64,000 bases of DNA from Buxus sempervirens. Taxonomy: Eukaryota > Streptophyta > Magnoliopsida > Buxales > Buxaceae. Made by a program: the position numbers and the translations under genes. Under the pieces are notes generated by a model. It searched no databases, was not told where the DNA came from, and saw only the letters and a list, made by a program, of their open reading frames with translations. Location of the stretch: positions 7,922,595 through 7,986,594 of the forward strand of contig OX387182.1 in NCBI GenBank assembly GCA_947561395.2, written 5' to 3'. This document shows positions 11,005-25,316 of the stretch, in pieces (position 1 is the first letter of the stretch; the number at the start of each line of letters is the position of its first letter).

Positions 11005-12093
11005 TCAAGAAGTATATGGTCTAGCATCTCCTCCAACTCCACTGGGACCAAGAGAATCACTAGGCACACCACTGGAACCCGGATCATCACAAGGAATAGT
11101 ACTTGGTCTTGGAGCATCACTGGGAACTGTAGGAGCAGAACTAGGAGCCTCTTCATCTTCTTCATCAACATCTTGACTATTAAAATAGTCAGCTAGCTCC
11201 TTGTACATCTTGTTGTGTGCCATGTCCAAATTCTTCAACCGGAGCTCAAGTCTTTGAAATCTCCTCATATTATCTTCATGATACTTCTTCATCTGTTCAT
11301 TCATAGATTGCACAAGTTGAAGAAGTTGAGAATTTTGGTCTTTAAGGAAAGTTAATTCGTCATGGAAGGTAAAAGGAGGTTGAGGCTGGGCAGGATCATC
11401 AGGGTTTGGAGCTGGAGTAGAATCAAGATGTGCTCTACTCTGATGTAAAGTGGTATCTGTAATAGGTTGCCCGTCTTTGACAAGTTGAAGCTTGGGATAA
11501 GAAACATTAAGACCAACCACTAAATGGGCTATTAAACAAGCATAGGGTAACCTGTAGGACCTTTTGGAGTGAGTAAAAACTTCTAACATCTTGGAACAAA
11601 TGACTGAAGGAAGATCAATAGAATGATGCTTCTTCAAAGCATAGAGGAACAAGAGTTTGGTAAATGTAATAAAAGACTTGTGAGCTACAGGAAACAAATT
11701 AGTGCTTTGAATTTTGAAAACCACTATAGTCTTTGCTAAGAACCTGTTAGCTTCAAGGGCTTGACCGTTGTAAATCCATCTTCCCCTTCCATTCCGTAGA
11801 AGGGTATCAGCTAACTCATTTTGAAACTTAGGATTGGTTTCAGAATAGGGGTATTGAGGGTTAGGAACCCTAGGAAGTCCAAAAACAGAAGCAATAACAT
11901 CAGGGGTAATCCTAATTGTAGTGCCCCTCAAAATTGTGGTGAAGGAAGTTTCATCCCAATTGATGTCATGAATATTGGAATAAAACTCTCTAATCATCTC
12001 AACGGATGGGAGGGTTAAGCGGTCAAACATACAGTCCCAACCTCTCCTTGTGAGACAGTCAGTAATCTTAGTGCGAAGCTGAGAAAGCTTCAC
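11005..12093 (-). CDS. envelope-like / plant transposon protein of SIRE-like remnant
   Basis: A 362-aa reading frame in the position of the envelope-like ORF downstream of pol in SIRE-type copia elements. The N-terminal half (RGWDCMFDRLTLPS, REFYSNIHDINWDETSF, RGTTIRITPDVIASVFGLP) matches the 'putative plant transposon protein' domain type. A central coiled coil (about 245-300) and a Ser/Pro-rich acidic tail follow. Homologous sequence extends a little upstream to about 12231. It is part of a broken element and is treated as a fossil. Confidence 0.65.
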   Translation of the reverse strand: MKLSQLRTKITDCLTRRGWDCMFDRLTLPSVEMIREFYSNIHDINWDETSFTTILRGTTIRITPDVIASVFGLPRVPNPQYPYSETNPKFQNELADTLLRNGRGRWIYNGQALEANRFLAKTIVVFKIQSTNLFPVAHKSFITFTKLLFLYALKKHHSIDLPSVICSKMLEVFTHSKRSYRLPYACLIAHLVVGLNVSYPKLQLVKDGQPITDTTLHQSRAHLDSTPAPNPDDPAQPQPPFTFHDELTFLKDQNSQLLQLVQSMNEQMKKYHEDNMRRFQRLELRLKNLDMAHNKMYKELADYFNSQDVDEEDEEAPSSAPTVPSDAPRPSTIPCDDPGSSGVPSDSLGPSGVGGDARPYTS

Positions 12094-12245
12094 ACCCTCT
12101 CAACAATGATAGGTCTCTGACAAAAATAATCTTCAAAGTTTTTCTTAGGCCTCTCATCAAAGAAGGTGGACTCCTCAATCCTAGGTCTCTTGTTGGAGTG
12201 TTTGGCCCCTAAGGACTTGGTTCTAGGCATCTAAGAGGAGGCAAT

Positions 12246-12638
12246 AGGACAATGGAGAAGAAAAAAAATATGACACACACACAAAAAAAAAAGAAAAAGA
12301 AAAAGAAAAAGAAAAAAGAAGAAGAAACACATATGAGAATTAATCTAAAAATTAAACCTAACTGTTGTGAATGATTGTTGTGTCTTACATCAATCTTTAA
12401 GAGAATAAGAACCTGATGACCTTTTGTTGCATGAAGTGATTAAATAGATTTTGAAGAATCTAAACCAATCCCTGAGCCAGGGAGAGTTTGATGTAATTTG
12501 GAGTGTTCATGTTACTAATGTATGACACTGTTTTGTGATAATTTAGCCTGAAATATATATATTTGGCCTGTAATTAGGTCAAGCTTAAAAAAATAAACTA
12601 GAATATGTTTTTCTTATCAATTTTCTTAGCTCATAAAC
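12246..12638. other. A-rich spacer, no gene seen
   Basis: Begins with an aaaaagaaaaagaaaa low-complexity tract (12264-12325) and continues as AT-rich sequence to the solo-LTR target site taaac (12634-12638). It may still belong to the SIRE-like remnant. Confidence 0.4.
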
Positions 12639-14927
12639 TGTAAAACCCGAGTTTTAGCAAGAATTCTTTTAAAGGATTAACTAATAAGCTTAATTGATTT
12701 TGTGAGTAGAGATCTTGGGCTATAGAGTAGCAAGGGTAATTTGAAGTTTTATTTAAATTAAGTATGTAGGTACGTAAATATAATTGTGGTGATCCAAATT
12801 AATATCATTCTAAACGTTAATGGAGGGTAAATATGAAATTTCGAAGGTTAAGACTAGAAATCAATAAATTAGGTTAAGGGTCTGCGAAGCCTATAAATAG
12901 ATTGCTAGGTCAAAAAAATTTGGGTGGGGAAAAGAAGCTAGAGGCCGAGCTCAGATGAATTGGTTTTGGATGCTACCTTGGGTCATCACATCGGCCATTA
13001 GATCTCCTTTCCGGAGGTGGTTATCAAAAGATTGGAAGCTAGAAGAAAATCCTCAATAACATGTGAGTAGCATCGTTTTAATCTGTGTTTTGGATTTTGA
13101 TCTTGGAGATTAGTCGAACTACATGTTTATGGAATATCTTAGTTTCGTACTTGGGTTTTCGATGAGATTTTGAGGCGTGATTTTGGAGTGCGTTAGATTA
13201 ATTTCGTTTTGCATTGGATCATCTATTTAGGGTGGTAGAAGTATAGGAAAATTGTTACAAAGGTTTAAAACTAGGACAGTCATGGAGTTTTTGCATTAAC
13301 AGAGAGTTGTAAATCGCAAGGGGTATCCATTGAGCTGCCGCCAACCCCTTTGCTCTCAGCGGCAGCTTGGCGCAAGCATTTTTTTTGTGTCCGCCGAGTT
13401 GGCGCTAACCTGGCGCCAAGCGAAAGAGGTCAGCGCACCCTCAAATTTTCCAGGGGTCGTGCCACTGACCTATTTGAACCAAATTTTGGCACTTTAATGT
13501 TTACACCCTTTCTCCAGAAGTCTGTTTAGGTGGCTAGAGACATTCTTATCTGTTTCAAACTCTCGAAGATCATTGAGACAGATTTTGGTGGAAACTATAA
13601 GTCTCCGGAAGTGATGTTCGAATGACTGTGGGAAGTCCAGTTTCTATATTGACACCATGAATTAGTAAATTTTATTCTATCCATGTTTTATAGCTGATTT
13701 CCAGTCTATGGATTTGTTTGACCTGTGTTTACATGTTTTCCAAGTGCTGGGCTAAAATTTTAAAATTGTCTTTGGGTGAGTTAAAGGATTTTATTACTAG
13801 TGGATTTGTATGTTTGGGTTTTAAATATCTATTGGTGTTCCATGAGTTCTGTTCTGGTCTGGAGTGACCTTTGATGAGTGGCATTGGGTTATACATGATG
13901 ATGACTAGTGTTGGTTTAACGCTTTTGCAATGTTGAGTTTTATGCGTGGTTAATTGGTTTTGGTTTAGCTTCACCTGGATCCTTGTTAAACTTAATAATG
14001 TGATGGTATTATTTGTTGGTATAATTTCATGGCCTTGTGTGTTGCCATGACCTGTGTAAAGCAGCCAGAAACCCTGAGTAGGCTGGCATTGGATGACGAA
14101 ACCCTGAGTAGACCGTCATTTCAGAGTTCCGAAACCCTGAGTAGAGGCCGGAACTGTGTACATGGAGGTGTGGAGGTCTACTTGGCATGTTAATTAACCA
14201 ATTAAACAATAAGCATGACATTGACCTTTTTCGTTGTTTAATCAGCATTGTAGTTATTGTTGTGGAAATTGTGATTGGAATTTGGATTTAAAATTATGAA
14301 TTATTTTTATCGAGTTATTGGTGTTTGTTAATTTTTGTGGCATGTTTTATAACTAATGATAACTATTTCTACATGCATATGCTACTTACTGAGATATTCG
14401 TATTTCATTCCGTCGTTTCCGCTTTGTTTTCAGATACTCTTGGAGAGCTCGATAATTGCGGGTAGTTACTTAAACATGTGAGTTTATTTAAGTTGGGTTT
14501 TGTTATACTTTAGCACTCTGTTATATAGTTATATTTTCATATTCATGTTTTCCTTCACTCTGATATTGCGATCTTGTGTTACATATTAACCTCTAGAGAT
14601 GAATTATAGGTTTTTCTACGTAACTCGGATCCGGGTCCAGTAATCCGTGGTTAGTGTGGGTTCTGGCGTTACCCATTGGAGGTGGTTGGACCGATGAGGA
14701 CTGGCCCATAAGGGGCTGGCAGGCTTCTAGGTGGCCACTGCACGGGGACGTGTAGCTCTGAAGGGGGGGAGATTGTGATACCCCGATCCCACATTGGAAA
14801 CGGATGAATACCCGATATGGTATAAGAGTCAGGGAGAACACTTAACCAAGCGAGGCGCCTTTTGAGGATAAAACCGTGCGGGCTTAGGCCCAAAGCGGAC
14901 AATACCTCGCTGGGTTGGGTCGTTACA
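12639..14927. mobile_element. solo LTR (Ty3/gypsy type), 2.29 kb
   Basis: Starts tgtaaaaccc and ends gtcgttaca (TGTAA...TTACA inverted ends). It is flanked by the 5-bp duplication taaac at 12634-12638 and 14928-14932. No internal region is present, so it is a solo LTR left by recombination. The tail carries the tgtgataccccgatcccacattgg wording common in plant LTRs, and the 'cttactgagatattcg' stretch resembles chromovirus (Tekay/Del-like) LTRs, though the family is tentative. A threefold gaaaccctgagtag repeat lies at 14080-14150. Confidence 0.85.
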
Positions 14928-14932
14928 TAAAC

Positions 14933-15895
14933 ATATGAAGAACACTTCTTATTTTATACACTTGTTATTTGCCTTTTCTTATGAATAAAGATGTAAAATA
15001 AATGAGCTTTGAGATTGATTTGGTACTTTTGAATATCTTTATAGAGTTTTTATTGTTGAATTAATTATTTTTTTGCAAATGAAAATATTTTTAATCCTTT
15101 AGTGTTATTATCAATGTACGAATACTAAAGTAGGTTATAGAGAGAAGATTGCCACACTCAATTCCAAAAAAGGAGATGACACAGAAAAAATAAAAGAGAT
15201 ACCTTGTATGGACAACACAAATGGATTCCATCTCACTATTACCCTACTTGATCAACATTGTCATTGTCATAGAGGTGATAATAATAGTTGGAAGCCTGTA
15301 GCATTGATTATAGTTATAATAAATGCTATCAATATATAATGTGTAATGCAATGTTTAAAAACCCTTCCATCAAAAAAAAAATGTTTAAAAACCCTGTTAC
15401 CAAAAAAAAAATGTTTAAAAACCCGAACAAGGCCGGTAACTCGGAAGCTTATTTGTCCGAGTAATTATGGGTAACCGGGCTGAGTTACCGGCCTTGTTAT
15501 TATATAAATGAGATAACTGAGAAATATATTGTAATTTAATGAGTTTTTATCAAAAACCTGGTTAATCAAGGAAAAACTAGTTTAGATTTTGGGATTTATC
15601 TTCGCAACTGAACCATCAAATTGAGGAGGTTCTAGTAACGTTGTATGGAACAGACAAGATTTTCAACAGATGGAGATTCCATCCTCGAAAAGTACAAAGA
15701 TAAAGGAGGAGAATCATGTCCTCACTATTACTCTTGTTCTCCAAATTTTATCGGTTAAATTTTATGTAAGGACATGCCACTTGCACTATACTCCTACTCT
15801 TGTTCAACTTCAGTGGTCATTGTGGGAAATATGAGTTTTTTCTTTGATGTAACGTGTGAGGTTGATAATAATTCCAGAACTCACGCTTAATTTAT
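14933..15895. other. AT-rich intergenic sequence
   Basis: No gene recognised. It holds a small tandem aaaaatgtttaaaaaccc repeat (about 15350-15424) and the hairpin listed separately. Confidence 0.5.
15426..15498. repeat. perfect 17-bp inverted repeat (hairpin)
   Basis: Arms aacaaggccggtaactc (15426-15442) and gagttaccggccttgtt (15482-15498) around a 39-base loop. The right arm with its upstream bases (taaccgggctgagttacc) matches the palindromic module of the giant retroelement at 55530-55551 almost exactly. Confidence 0.85.
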
Positions 15896-16435
15896 AGAGT
15901 AAATTACACGTACCTCTTTTATGGAATTTGACAACTAGAGATACCTCCCTTGAGTTTTCTGAAATGGCACTTATCCATTTATCTCCGTTGTTAAACTTGC
16001 AAAATGTAATTTAACTATTTGATTCCATCTAAATTTTTTATTTTACATAAGAAACATTTAAAATTTTAAATAATAAAATCACCCCAAGATTTTTTAAATT
16101 GATTATTAAGACTTTTAAACCTTTCAAAAATTATTTTTTATTAGAAATCTCAAAATCTTACAATTTTTTTACTTAAAGAAGGGTAAATTTGTCAAAAAAA
16201 TAGTTGAATTTCGATCAAATTTGTATAAAAAAAGGAGGGATAAGATGTAGCCAACAAAAATAGAAGGTAAGTTTCATTTTAAAAACCCCAATGGAGAATT
16301 TCGATCAAATTTGTATAAAAAAAAGGAGGGATAAGATGTAGCCAACAAAAATAGAAGGTAATTGTCATTTTAAAAACCCCAATGGAGATATCTGTAGCTG
16401 TTAGAAACAAGAAGATGGTCAGTGTAAATTTCTCT
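15896..16435. mobile_element. MITE-like element, 540 bp
   Basis: Imperfect terminal inverted repeats (left agagtaaattacacgtacc, right end reversed agagaaatttacactgacc) are flanked by aatttat on both sides (15889-15895, 16436-16442). No coding capacity. Superfamily unclear. It contains the 90-bp tandem duplication. Confidence 0.65.
16206..16387. repeat. two-copy 90-bp tandem repeat in MITE
   Basis: Units start gaatttcgatcaaatttg at 16206 and 16296 and end aaaaaccccaatgga. They are almost identical, so the duplication is recent relative to the element. Confidence 0.9.
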
Positions 16436-16442
16436 AATTTAT

Positions 16443-16834
16443 AATATATCCAGACTTTCAAGCAAGCTACTAGGGGTATCAATTGGTTCGGCATAAACCG
16501 AAATCTGATCAAACCAAATTAGTTCGGTTCGGTTTATTCTTAGTTCGGTTCGGTTTGAAAAAGTACAAACCAAATGAGTTTGGTTTGATTTACTATTTAG
16601 GTGGTGAAGAAACTGAATTATATTATTATACATATGCAATTTTATATTACATATAATATATATACAAAAATTTCAAAACCTCTAACTACACTTTGTTGTC
16701 AAAACCTACTAATTTTCTTTGTTAATTTAAGACTATAGAAATACCATATCTATTTTATAGTAAACAATAATGTTCACATTTGTATTCTAATAAATAATGG
16801 GGTTTAAATGACTTGTAAAATCTTATGTACCAAA
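16443..16834. other. intergenic, with short ggttcggttcggttt repeats
   Basis: No gene. 16470-16570 has the taggggtatcaattggttcgg wording and repeated ttcggttcggttt motifs typical of hAT-type MITE ends. I could not define both ends. Confidence 0.4.
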
Positions 16835-17297
16835 TAGTAGTTGTAAACGGGTCGGATTCGGACCGGATCCACCAAGATCCGAATCCGATTAAGAGTTAGG
16901 TCATCTGACGGATCCTTCAAATTTATTATTGAATCCAAATTCGAATATGGTTATAAAATCTGTATTCGAATCCAGTTACTCTGCAAATCCGATTAAAAAT
17001 CTGAAAATTCAATTAAATTGGCCTTTTTTTAAACCTATTTCTTTCACATATACTATGTTAGCCTATTTACTTAAATACCCTTATAAAATTCTAAAATTTC
17101 AATCAAACCTTAAATTTAAACGGATTCGATATTTTATCAGTTGAATATGGTAAGATCCAAATCCTAATCCGATTATTAAATGGATATAATCTTTTGATCC
17201 GCCAGACATTTATTTGGATAAAGATCCAATTAAATAGGATAATTTTAATTGGAACCGGGTGGTAATTGGATCAAGATCCGACCCATTGATAGCCCTA
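16835..17297. mobile_element. hAT-type MITE, 463 bp
   Basis: Starts tagtagttgtaaacgggtcg. The right end reversed reads tagggctatcaatgggtcg, giving imperfect inverted ends. Flanked by an 8-bp duplication with one mismatch (gtaccaaa 16827-16834, gtaccaac 17298-17305), which fits hAT. The interior is GGATCCGAAT-type repeats. Related to the MITE at 31480-32187. Confidence 0.75.
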
Positions 17298-17646
17298 GTA
17301 CCAACCACCTTCTATCAATTGACTTGCAAAACAGTATACTAACTTATATTTTTATAAAAGCTTATACATTTTCTATCAAATGACTTGTATTTTTATATTA
17401 TGTATTAATTTGTACATTCTTAGGGTGACTCATGCTACTCGATCAAATAACTTGTACCTTCGATCAATTGACTTGTAGTCTTGTACAATACAATATATTA
17501 AGGGCATTCTTGGAAGATGGGTTTGGAACAATAAAATGCCACTAAAATTTAATTATTTTGATAAAAGTTTCCTAAAAGGTTGCAACACAACATTTCTACC
17601 TAAAATTTAATTATTTTCAATCACTAAAAATTAATTTTTCCAAATT

Positions 17647-17886
17647 AAAAAGTAGTATCACTTTACTGCAGCTATATAGGATACAAGCACAGCCTACTTA
17701 GGACACAGGTACATTATATGTGGGATACGATCTTTCCAACATAAGATACAAGCACATCTCATATGGGACACGAGCGCATCCTACATGGGACATGAGTGCA
17801 TCATACACTTGTATCACATATATAATGTACTCGTATCTCAAGTAGGTTGCATCTATGTCCCATGTAGCTACAGTAATGTGATCCTA
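17647..17886. mobile_element. foldback (long inverted repeat) element
   Basis: Two arms of about 75 bases (about 17649-17723 and 17812-17886) are imperfect inverted copies. The left has gtacattatatgtgggatac, and the right has gtatcacatatataatgtac. No coding capacity; MITE-like foldback. Confidence 0.6.
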
Positions 17887-17937
17887 TAGTTCAATTATAT
17901 TTTTAAAGTTATCCTTTTTTGGAATTAAGTTTTTTGG

Positions 17938-18035
17938 TGGAGATGAGGACTCTTGCTCTCACTTAGACCATGAGTGGTGATGTCTTCGTCTCCACCTGGA
18001 GATGGACCGAGGAACAGTGATGTTGGGGCTCGGTA
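17938..18035 (+). pseudogene. second TOE/AP2-like fragment
   Basis: About 100 bases align with 415-525 (ggtggagatg, accaygagtggtgatg, ggagatgg), encoding the GGDEDSCS acidic motif of TOE-like proteins in one short frame. It is a small decayed fragment that abuts a LINE fragment. Confidence 0.45.
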
Positions 18036-18560
18036 TCTTGAGATTACATCATGGCCCACAATACCCCAAAAGGAATGGAAGAATATACCTTGGTAGACAT
18101 CTGGGCCGGGGCATTTGTACGGTGCCATTCCTTGAACCGTGAACCAGATCTCCGCGGGCAGTGGAATAAGTGTCATCGTAGTTGTGCTCCTCTGTCACCA
18201 TTCTTGGGATGAGTCCTGGTAACTCAGCCTCTCCTCGTGTATCTTCTCATGTGAAGGACTCCTTGAAGTAATTCTCCACAAAGAATTCCAGCTCCTTCTT
18301 ACATCAGATTTTAGAATTTTCGGAGTTCTTTATAGAGTGGATAAAATTTCGTTCTCCTAAACAGGGTAGTGATACCATCTTCTTCTGTCACCGAACCGCA
18401 ACCAAGCCATATGAGACTTTTGATGCCAGAGCGCTTCAATTTGACTCGACACCAAAGAATAATCCTTTTGCAGTTGCTTTTCCTTTTGTCGATTTTCTTC
18501 TGACGAATTGGAGTTGAGACTTGAGAGCCTCTTGTATACATTGAATCTGGTAGATGATCT
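18036..18560 (-). mobile_element. LINE reverse-transcriptase fragment
   Basis: On the minus strand, upstream to downstream: an ELEFFVENYFKESF-like segment, LIPRMVTEEHN, then VQGMAPYKCPGPD and GIFFHSFWGIVGHDVI. This is the order of the N-terminal RT region of plant L1 elements (YFxxLF, VTEExN, M-x-P-x-K-x-PGPDG, FFxxxWxxVGxDV). Frames are interrupted and both ends are missing. Confidence 0.65.
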
Positions 18561-19068
18561 CCTATTTACGATTATGAATTTTACCTACCACATTCAAAGC
18601 CAGTCATTCAATTCTTCGTAATTACCAATAAGTGATACCTTCTTCAAATAAATGAGAAATAGTGTCATTTTACTCCGTTATCCCAATCTTCATAGTTAAC
18701 AATAAGTGATACCATTTTCAAATAATTGAGAAACATTGTTAGAAAATCTTTCTTTAAAAAATACAAGTCAAAAGACTTCAACATTTTTTTTAATAGTTGC
18801 AACAAGCCATGATTAAAAAAAATTCAGAAGGGTACTTTAATGAAATAGTAAAATGATATTTGTTCTCAATTATTTGAAAAATATATCACTAATTATAAGT
18901 TATGAATAATTGGATGACTGAATCTGAATTGTTTTTAAAAAGCACAATATAAAACCAATTTTCCCCTTAATTTTTCTTTGATTTTACTAAGGATTCAAAA
19001 TTCCGCCGCGATGGCGTGCTCGGCGAGTGTGCACACGCGTCTTTCAGCGGTTGGCGCTAACCGAAAGA
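18561..19068. other. AT-rich intergenic sequence
   Basis: No gene recognised. Two diverged repeats of a ccaataagtgataccttcttcaaataa-like sentence lie at about 18625-18735. GC content rises after about 19000, just before the inverted-repeat arm. Confidence 0.4.
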
Positions 19069-19660
19069 AGTCAGTTGCATTCCTCTCTAACGCAAGAGTC
19101 TTTCGATCCCTCTAACGCAGCTCTGTTAGCTGACACGGGTCCCATTTAAATCACAAAGCCGATTTCGACGCTAACAGCGTTAACGTCGTGAATTAGGAGC
19201 GAATTCAACTTTCCCGCTTGAGTGTATTCCATTTTTGATTTTCTTCTTTACCTCCCCTGCGCACTTACCTCTCTCTTCTGTCTCCCGTCTATCTTCGTAA
19301 ATTTCTTCATCTCTCACATCGGAGCAAAACCTGAATTGAAAATTTATTTTTGTTGACAATCTGTTGTCTACCAAGAGTATCAGCATGAACAACCGTCGAT
19401 TTCGGAGATCTCATCCGAATATCGTCTTACCAGCCTTCTCTCATGATCCTGCACTCAGATCTATTCTCATGGTTTTCAGGTTTGTTTACTCGACGAGCTC
19501 CTTTTTCTCTCTGTTTTGCTCCTTCTCAATAACACTCGATTTGTTCTTACGTCATATATTCTTCAATTCATGTCTCTTTATCGTTTCATTCGGTCACAAT
19601 TTACGTTGTCTGTTTATTTTTGTTAAAATATTGAATTTTTCGTTCTTGCTTGGAAGAATG
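19069..19660 (+). repeat. left arm of 3-kb inverted repeat
   Basis: Matches the reverse complement of 21410-22056 at about 85%, with indels. It reads like a gene 5' end: pyrimidine-rich leader, ATG at about 19386 (MNNRRFRRSHP), an exon end at ATGGTTTTCAG|gtttgt (about 19475), then intron-like AT-rich sequence. The protein start is not recognised. Confidence 0.75.
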
Positions 19661-21409
19661 TGCTCTTAATGCTTACATGTCTTAATCCTAATCTATACGA
19701 TATAACACATTTTTCTTTTGTTCCCACGAAAACATCTAATATGCACATATCTTGGCATGCTTGCTCAGTTCTTGTTCAGGAATTAAAAATGAGAATATTC
19801 TGTTTACAGAGAAAGGAATGAACAAATGTAGAAAAGAAGGTAACAGAGAACTTTATCTCAATTCCCCTAGTCTCAATCTCTATATATAAAAGAAGATAAA
19901 GACGGAGTAAGTGATAGAGAGAGTGACAGGCTATAATTCTTATTCTTTTGTTCTCACGAATTCCAATCCTTCCCTGCATGGAATCACATTTAATCACTGC
20001 ATGCAGCTCCTCTTCCACAGTTGGGGCTCATATATTAGTGTGCAGAGTATGAGAATTCTAAGTCACCATTTAATCACTGTATCTCGTCTTGAATTGTATG
20101 GGCAATAATTTGTGGGCTCATACACTAATCGTTCATACATTGATTGGATGCTATTCAATTTGCTTGATTTCACAGAATGCAATAACTTTATTTTCATGTA
20201 AAATGTTATTCTCATTTGTTCTCATGACATGTTTTTTCAGTTGTAGCTGTTGCGGGTTGGTGGCAAACATTGTTGGCTGAGAGACGTGTCCATGTTAAAA
20301 TTTACAGAAACTCCCAAGAGAATTTTTTGCAGCCAAATAGTGTGTAACTTGTTAAGTCCACAAGCTGCAGTAATTTTCTTGAAGTTGTGGGATCAATAGG
20401 GTCAAGACATATCACCTGCCATTTCCACTGATGAAGTTGCTCTTCCATTTCACCAGACAATTTTTGTACATGCAACTAGTCAAATGTGTCAATAATTCTA
20501 CAAGCTATACATTTCCTATCTAAAATAACCGAATTCCCTGTTTCTTCCATCTTTCACTCGAAATATTTGCTTGTATGAAACCCTTTCTGCATTCTAAAAA
20601 CCCAAAAATTAGATGGACCTAAAATACCAAAGTTTTCCTTGCTTTAACCACCGGAGGCTGGCTGCTCCAAAGCTTGACCAGATCCGTCTACTTTTCCTCC
20701 AACAGTCCCAGACCATACTAGAGGCCTTTTTTTTTAAAAAAAAGGAACCTCCTCTACATCAACCACATTTCAAAAAAAAAAGATTTTCCCCAGAACGTAA
20801 GAAAAATGTACCTGAAATCCTCAAGAAAATGACCGCAATAGAGGGAAAAAAAAAAGAGCCTCAAATGGTATAATGAATTTACACCAAAAAATACCATCAA
20901 AGTTTATTTCTTGCAAAATTCTTCCAACCTTCATTACCTGTGATTTTCAGAATATAATAGCTGCAAAAATCTCGGTAGAGATTCTTTATTCTATTATCGA
21001 GGGGACTCTGCAGGATGGAGTTCGAAGGGTACAATAACAATCACTGTAATCATATAAACCTGGGGTAGATTAATGTATTTCATTTTGTCACATTACTAAA
21101 TGCAGAGCAGTAACATGAAAGATGTTTAAACAAAGAAGCAGATAATCAGAGGTAGTTTCTTAAAGCTCCATTGTCCTGATTTCTAGATAGAAGTTCAGAT
21201 CAGTAATTGCTTGAAATAATTGGACCATGAAACTAGGGGCTACGCTAGTATTTGCAAGTTATATAAATATATGCTATTATCTATATTCAAGATGCGAAAA
21301 AGTGGCAGCCCAAATCATATTTTGCTCGCCCAAATTTGTTCGTATTTGGAGTTGAAATTGCCTATAATTTTTATTTTGATTAATCACTAGTAACTACCTT
21401 TGCATTTAT
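19661..21409. other. spacer of the inverted repeat
   Basis: No recognised gene. Exon-like pieces occur on the plus strand after ttttcag (about 20240-20330) and after gattttcag (about 20950-21060). A-rich low-complexity stretches occur at 20725-20865. Confidence 0.4.
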
Positions 21410-22056
21410 CAAATCATTTACAAGCACATTCTTCCAAGCAAGAACGAAGAATCTAGTGTTGAAACAAATCGACATGAATTGAAGAATATGTGACGCGATA
21501 ACAAATCGAGTGTTATTGAGAAAGAGCAAAGCAGAGAAAAGAGGAGCTTGTCGAGTAAACAAACCTGAAAACCATGAGAATATATCCGAGTTCTGGATGT
21601 GGAGGAAAGGCTCTAATTAAGGCAAGAAAGAGGTAAGAAAGTGTTGAAACATAGCTTGTTCTCCACAACCTGATGAAATTTGGCACGAGATCTCTGAAAT
21701 CAATGGTTGTTCATTCTGATACTCTTCATAGAGAACAGATTATCAAGAAAAATAAAATTTCAATTCAGGTTTTGCTCCGATGTGAGAAATGACGAAATTT
21801 ATAAAGAGAGATGGGAGTCATGGGATACGGAAGAGAGAGGTTAGCGCGCAGGGGAGGTGAGGAAGAAAATCAAAAATAGAGCGGGAAAGTTGAATTCGCT
21901 TCTAATTTATGTATTCACGTTTTAACCCAGCGCTGACGACGACGTTAACGTTGTTAGCGTCGAAATCGGCTTTGAGATTCAAATAGGATGCGTGTCAGCC
22001 AATAGAGCTGCATCAGAGGGATCGAAAGACTCTTGCATCAGAGAGGAATTCAACTC
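21410..22056 (-). repeat. right arm of 3-kb inverted repeat
   Basis: Reverse-complement partner of 19069-19660, and slightly longer. It contains the same leader, the MNNH... start and the ATGGTTTTCAG|gtttgt junction on the minus strand. Homology ends near 22056, just before the conserved kinase upstream block. Confidence 0.75.
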
Positions 22057-22091
22057 CTCTGTAGAGTGACGAGATGGGATGGTGGAAGAAA

Positions 22092-22287
22092 TTCAAAAGC
22101 CGTAGATGAAATGGACTCCGCACGAGGAGCAGCTTCGTAATCACCATGCAGCAGCCTTGTGTTTGACTGACTTTTTGTTTTTTGGCTGGAAAATTTGGAT
22201 ACTAATTAGTTTTCCAGATTAAATAATGAAATTGGCCAGCAAATGTTCTCTGAAATATCTCTGTGATTGCTCACAAGGTTTGCAGCA
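22092..22287 (+). promoter_or_regulatory. conserved upstream block of SRK2
   Basis: agccgtagatgaaatggact, cagctt-gtaatcacca and the sequence down to the ATG match the block before SRK3 (27463-27624). It is likely the core promoter and 5' leader retained through duplication. No clear TATA box is seen. Confidence 0.5.

Positions 22288-25316
<3,029 letters not shown>

Larger units (their letters stand above)
9436..12245 (-). mobile_element. SIRE-like Ty1/copia element, 3' end only
   Basis: Partial, broken copy read on the minus strand: envelope-like ORF, 3' untranslated region, polypurine tract, 3' LTR. The wording caaactccccctttggc next to the LTR is the reversed polypurine tract typical of SIRE-type elements. 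gag, pol and the other LTR are absent from the window, so this is a remnant. The upstream end (about 12245) is approximate, and a different solo LTR starts at 12639. Confidence 0.65.

Noticed and set aside
14593-14902. ORFs of 77-82 aa in the solo LTR
   Set aside because: Short, overlapping frames in GC-richer LTR sequence without any domain.
19364-19669. 101-aa ORF in the left inverted-repeat arm
   Set aside because: Likely runs through a splice-like junction into AT-rich intron sequence, and the right arm does not keep the same frame. I report the repeat but not a gene.
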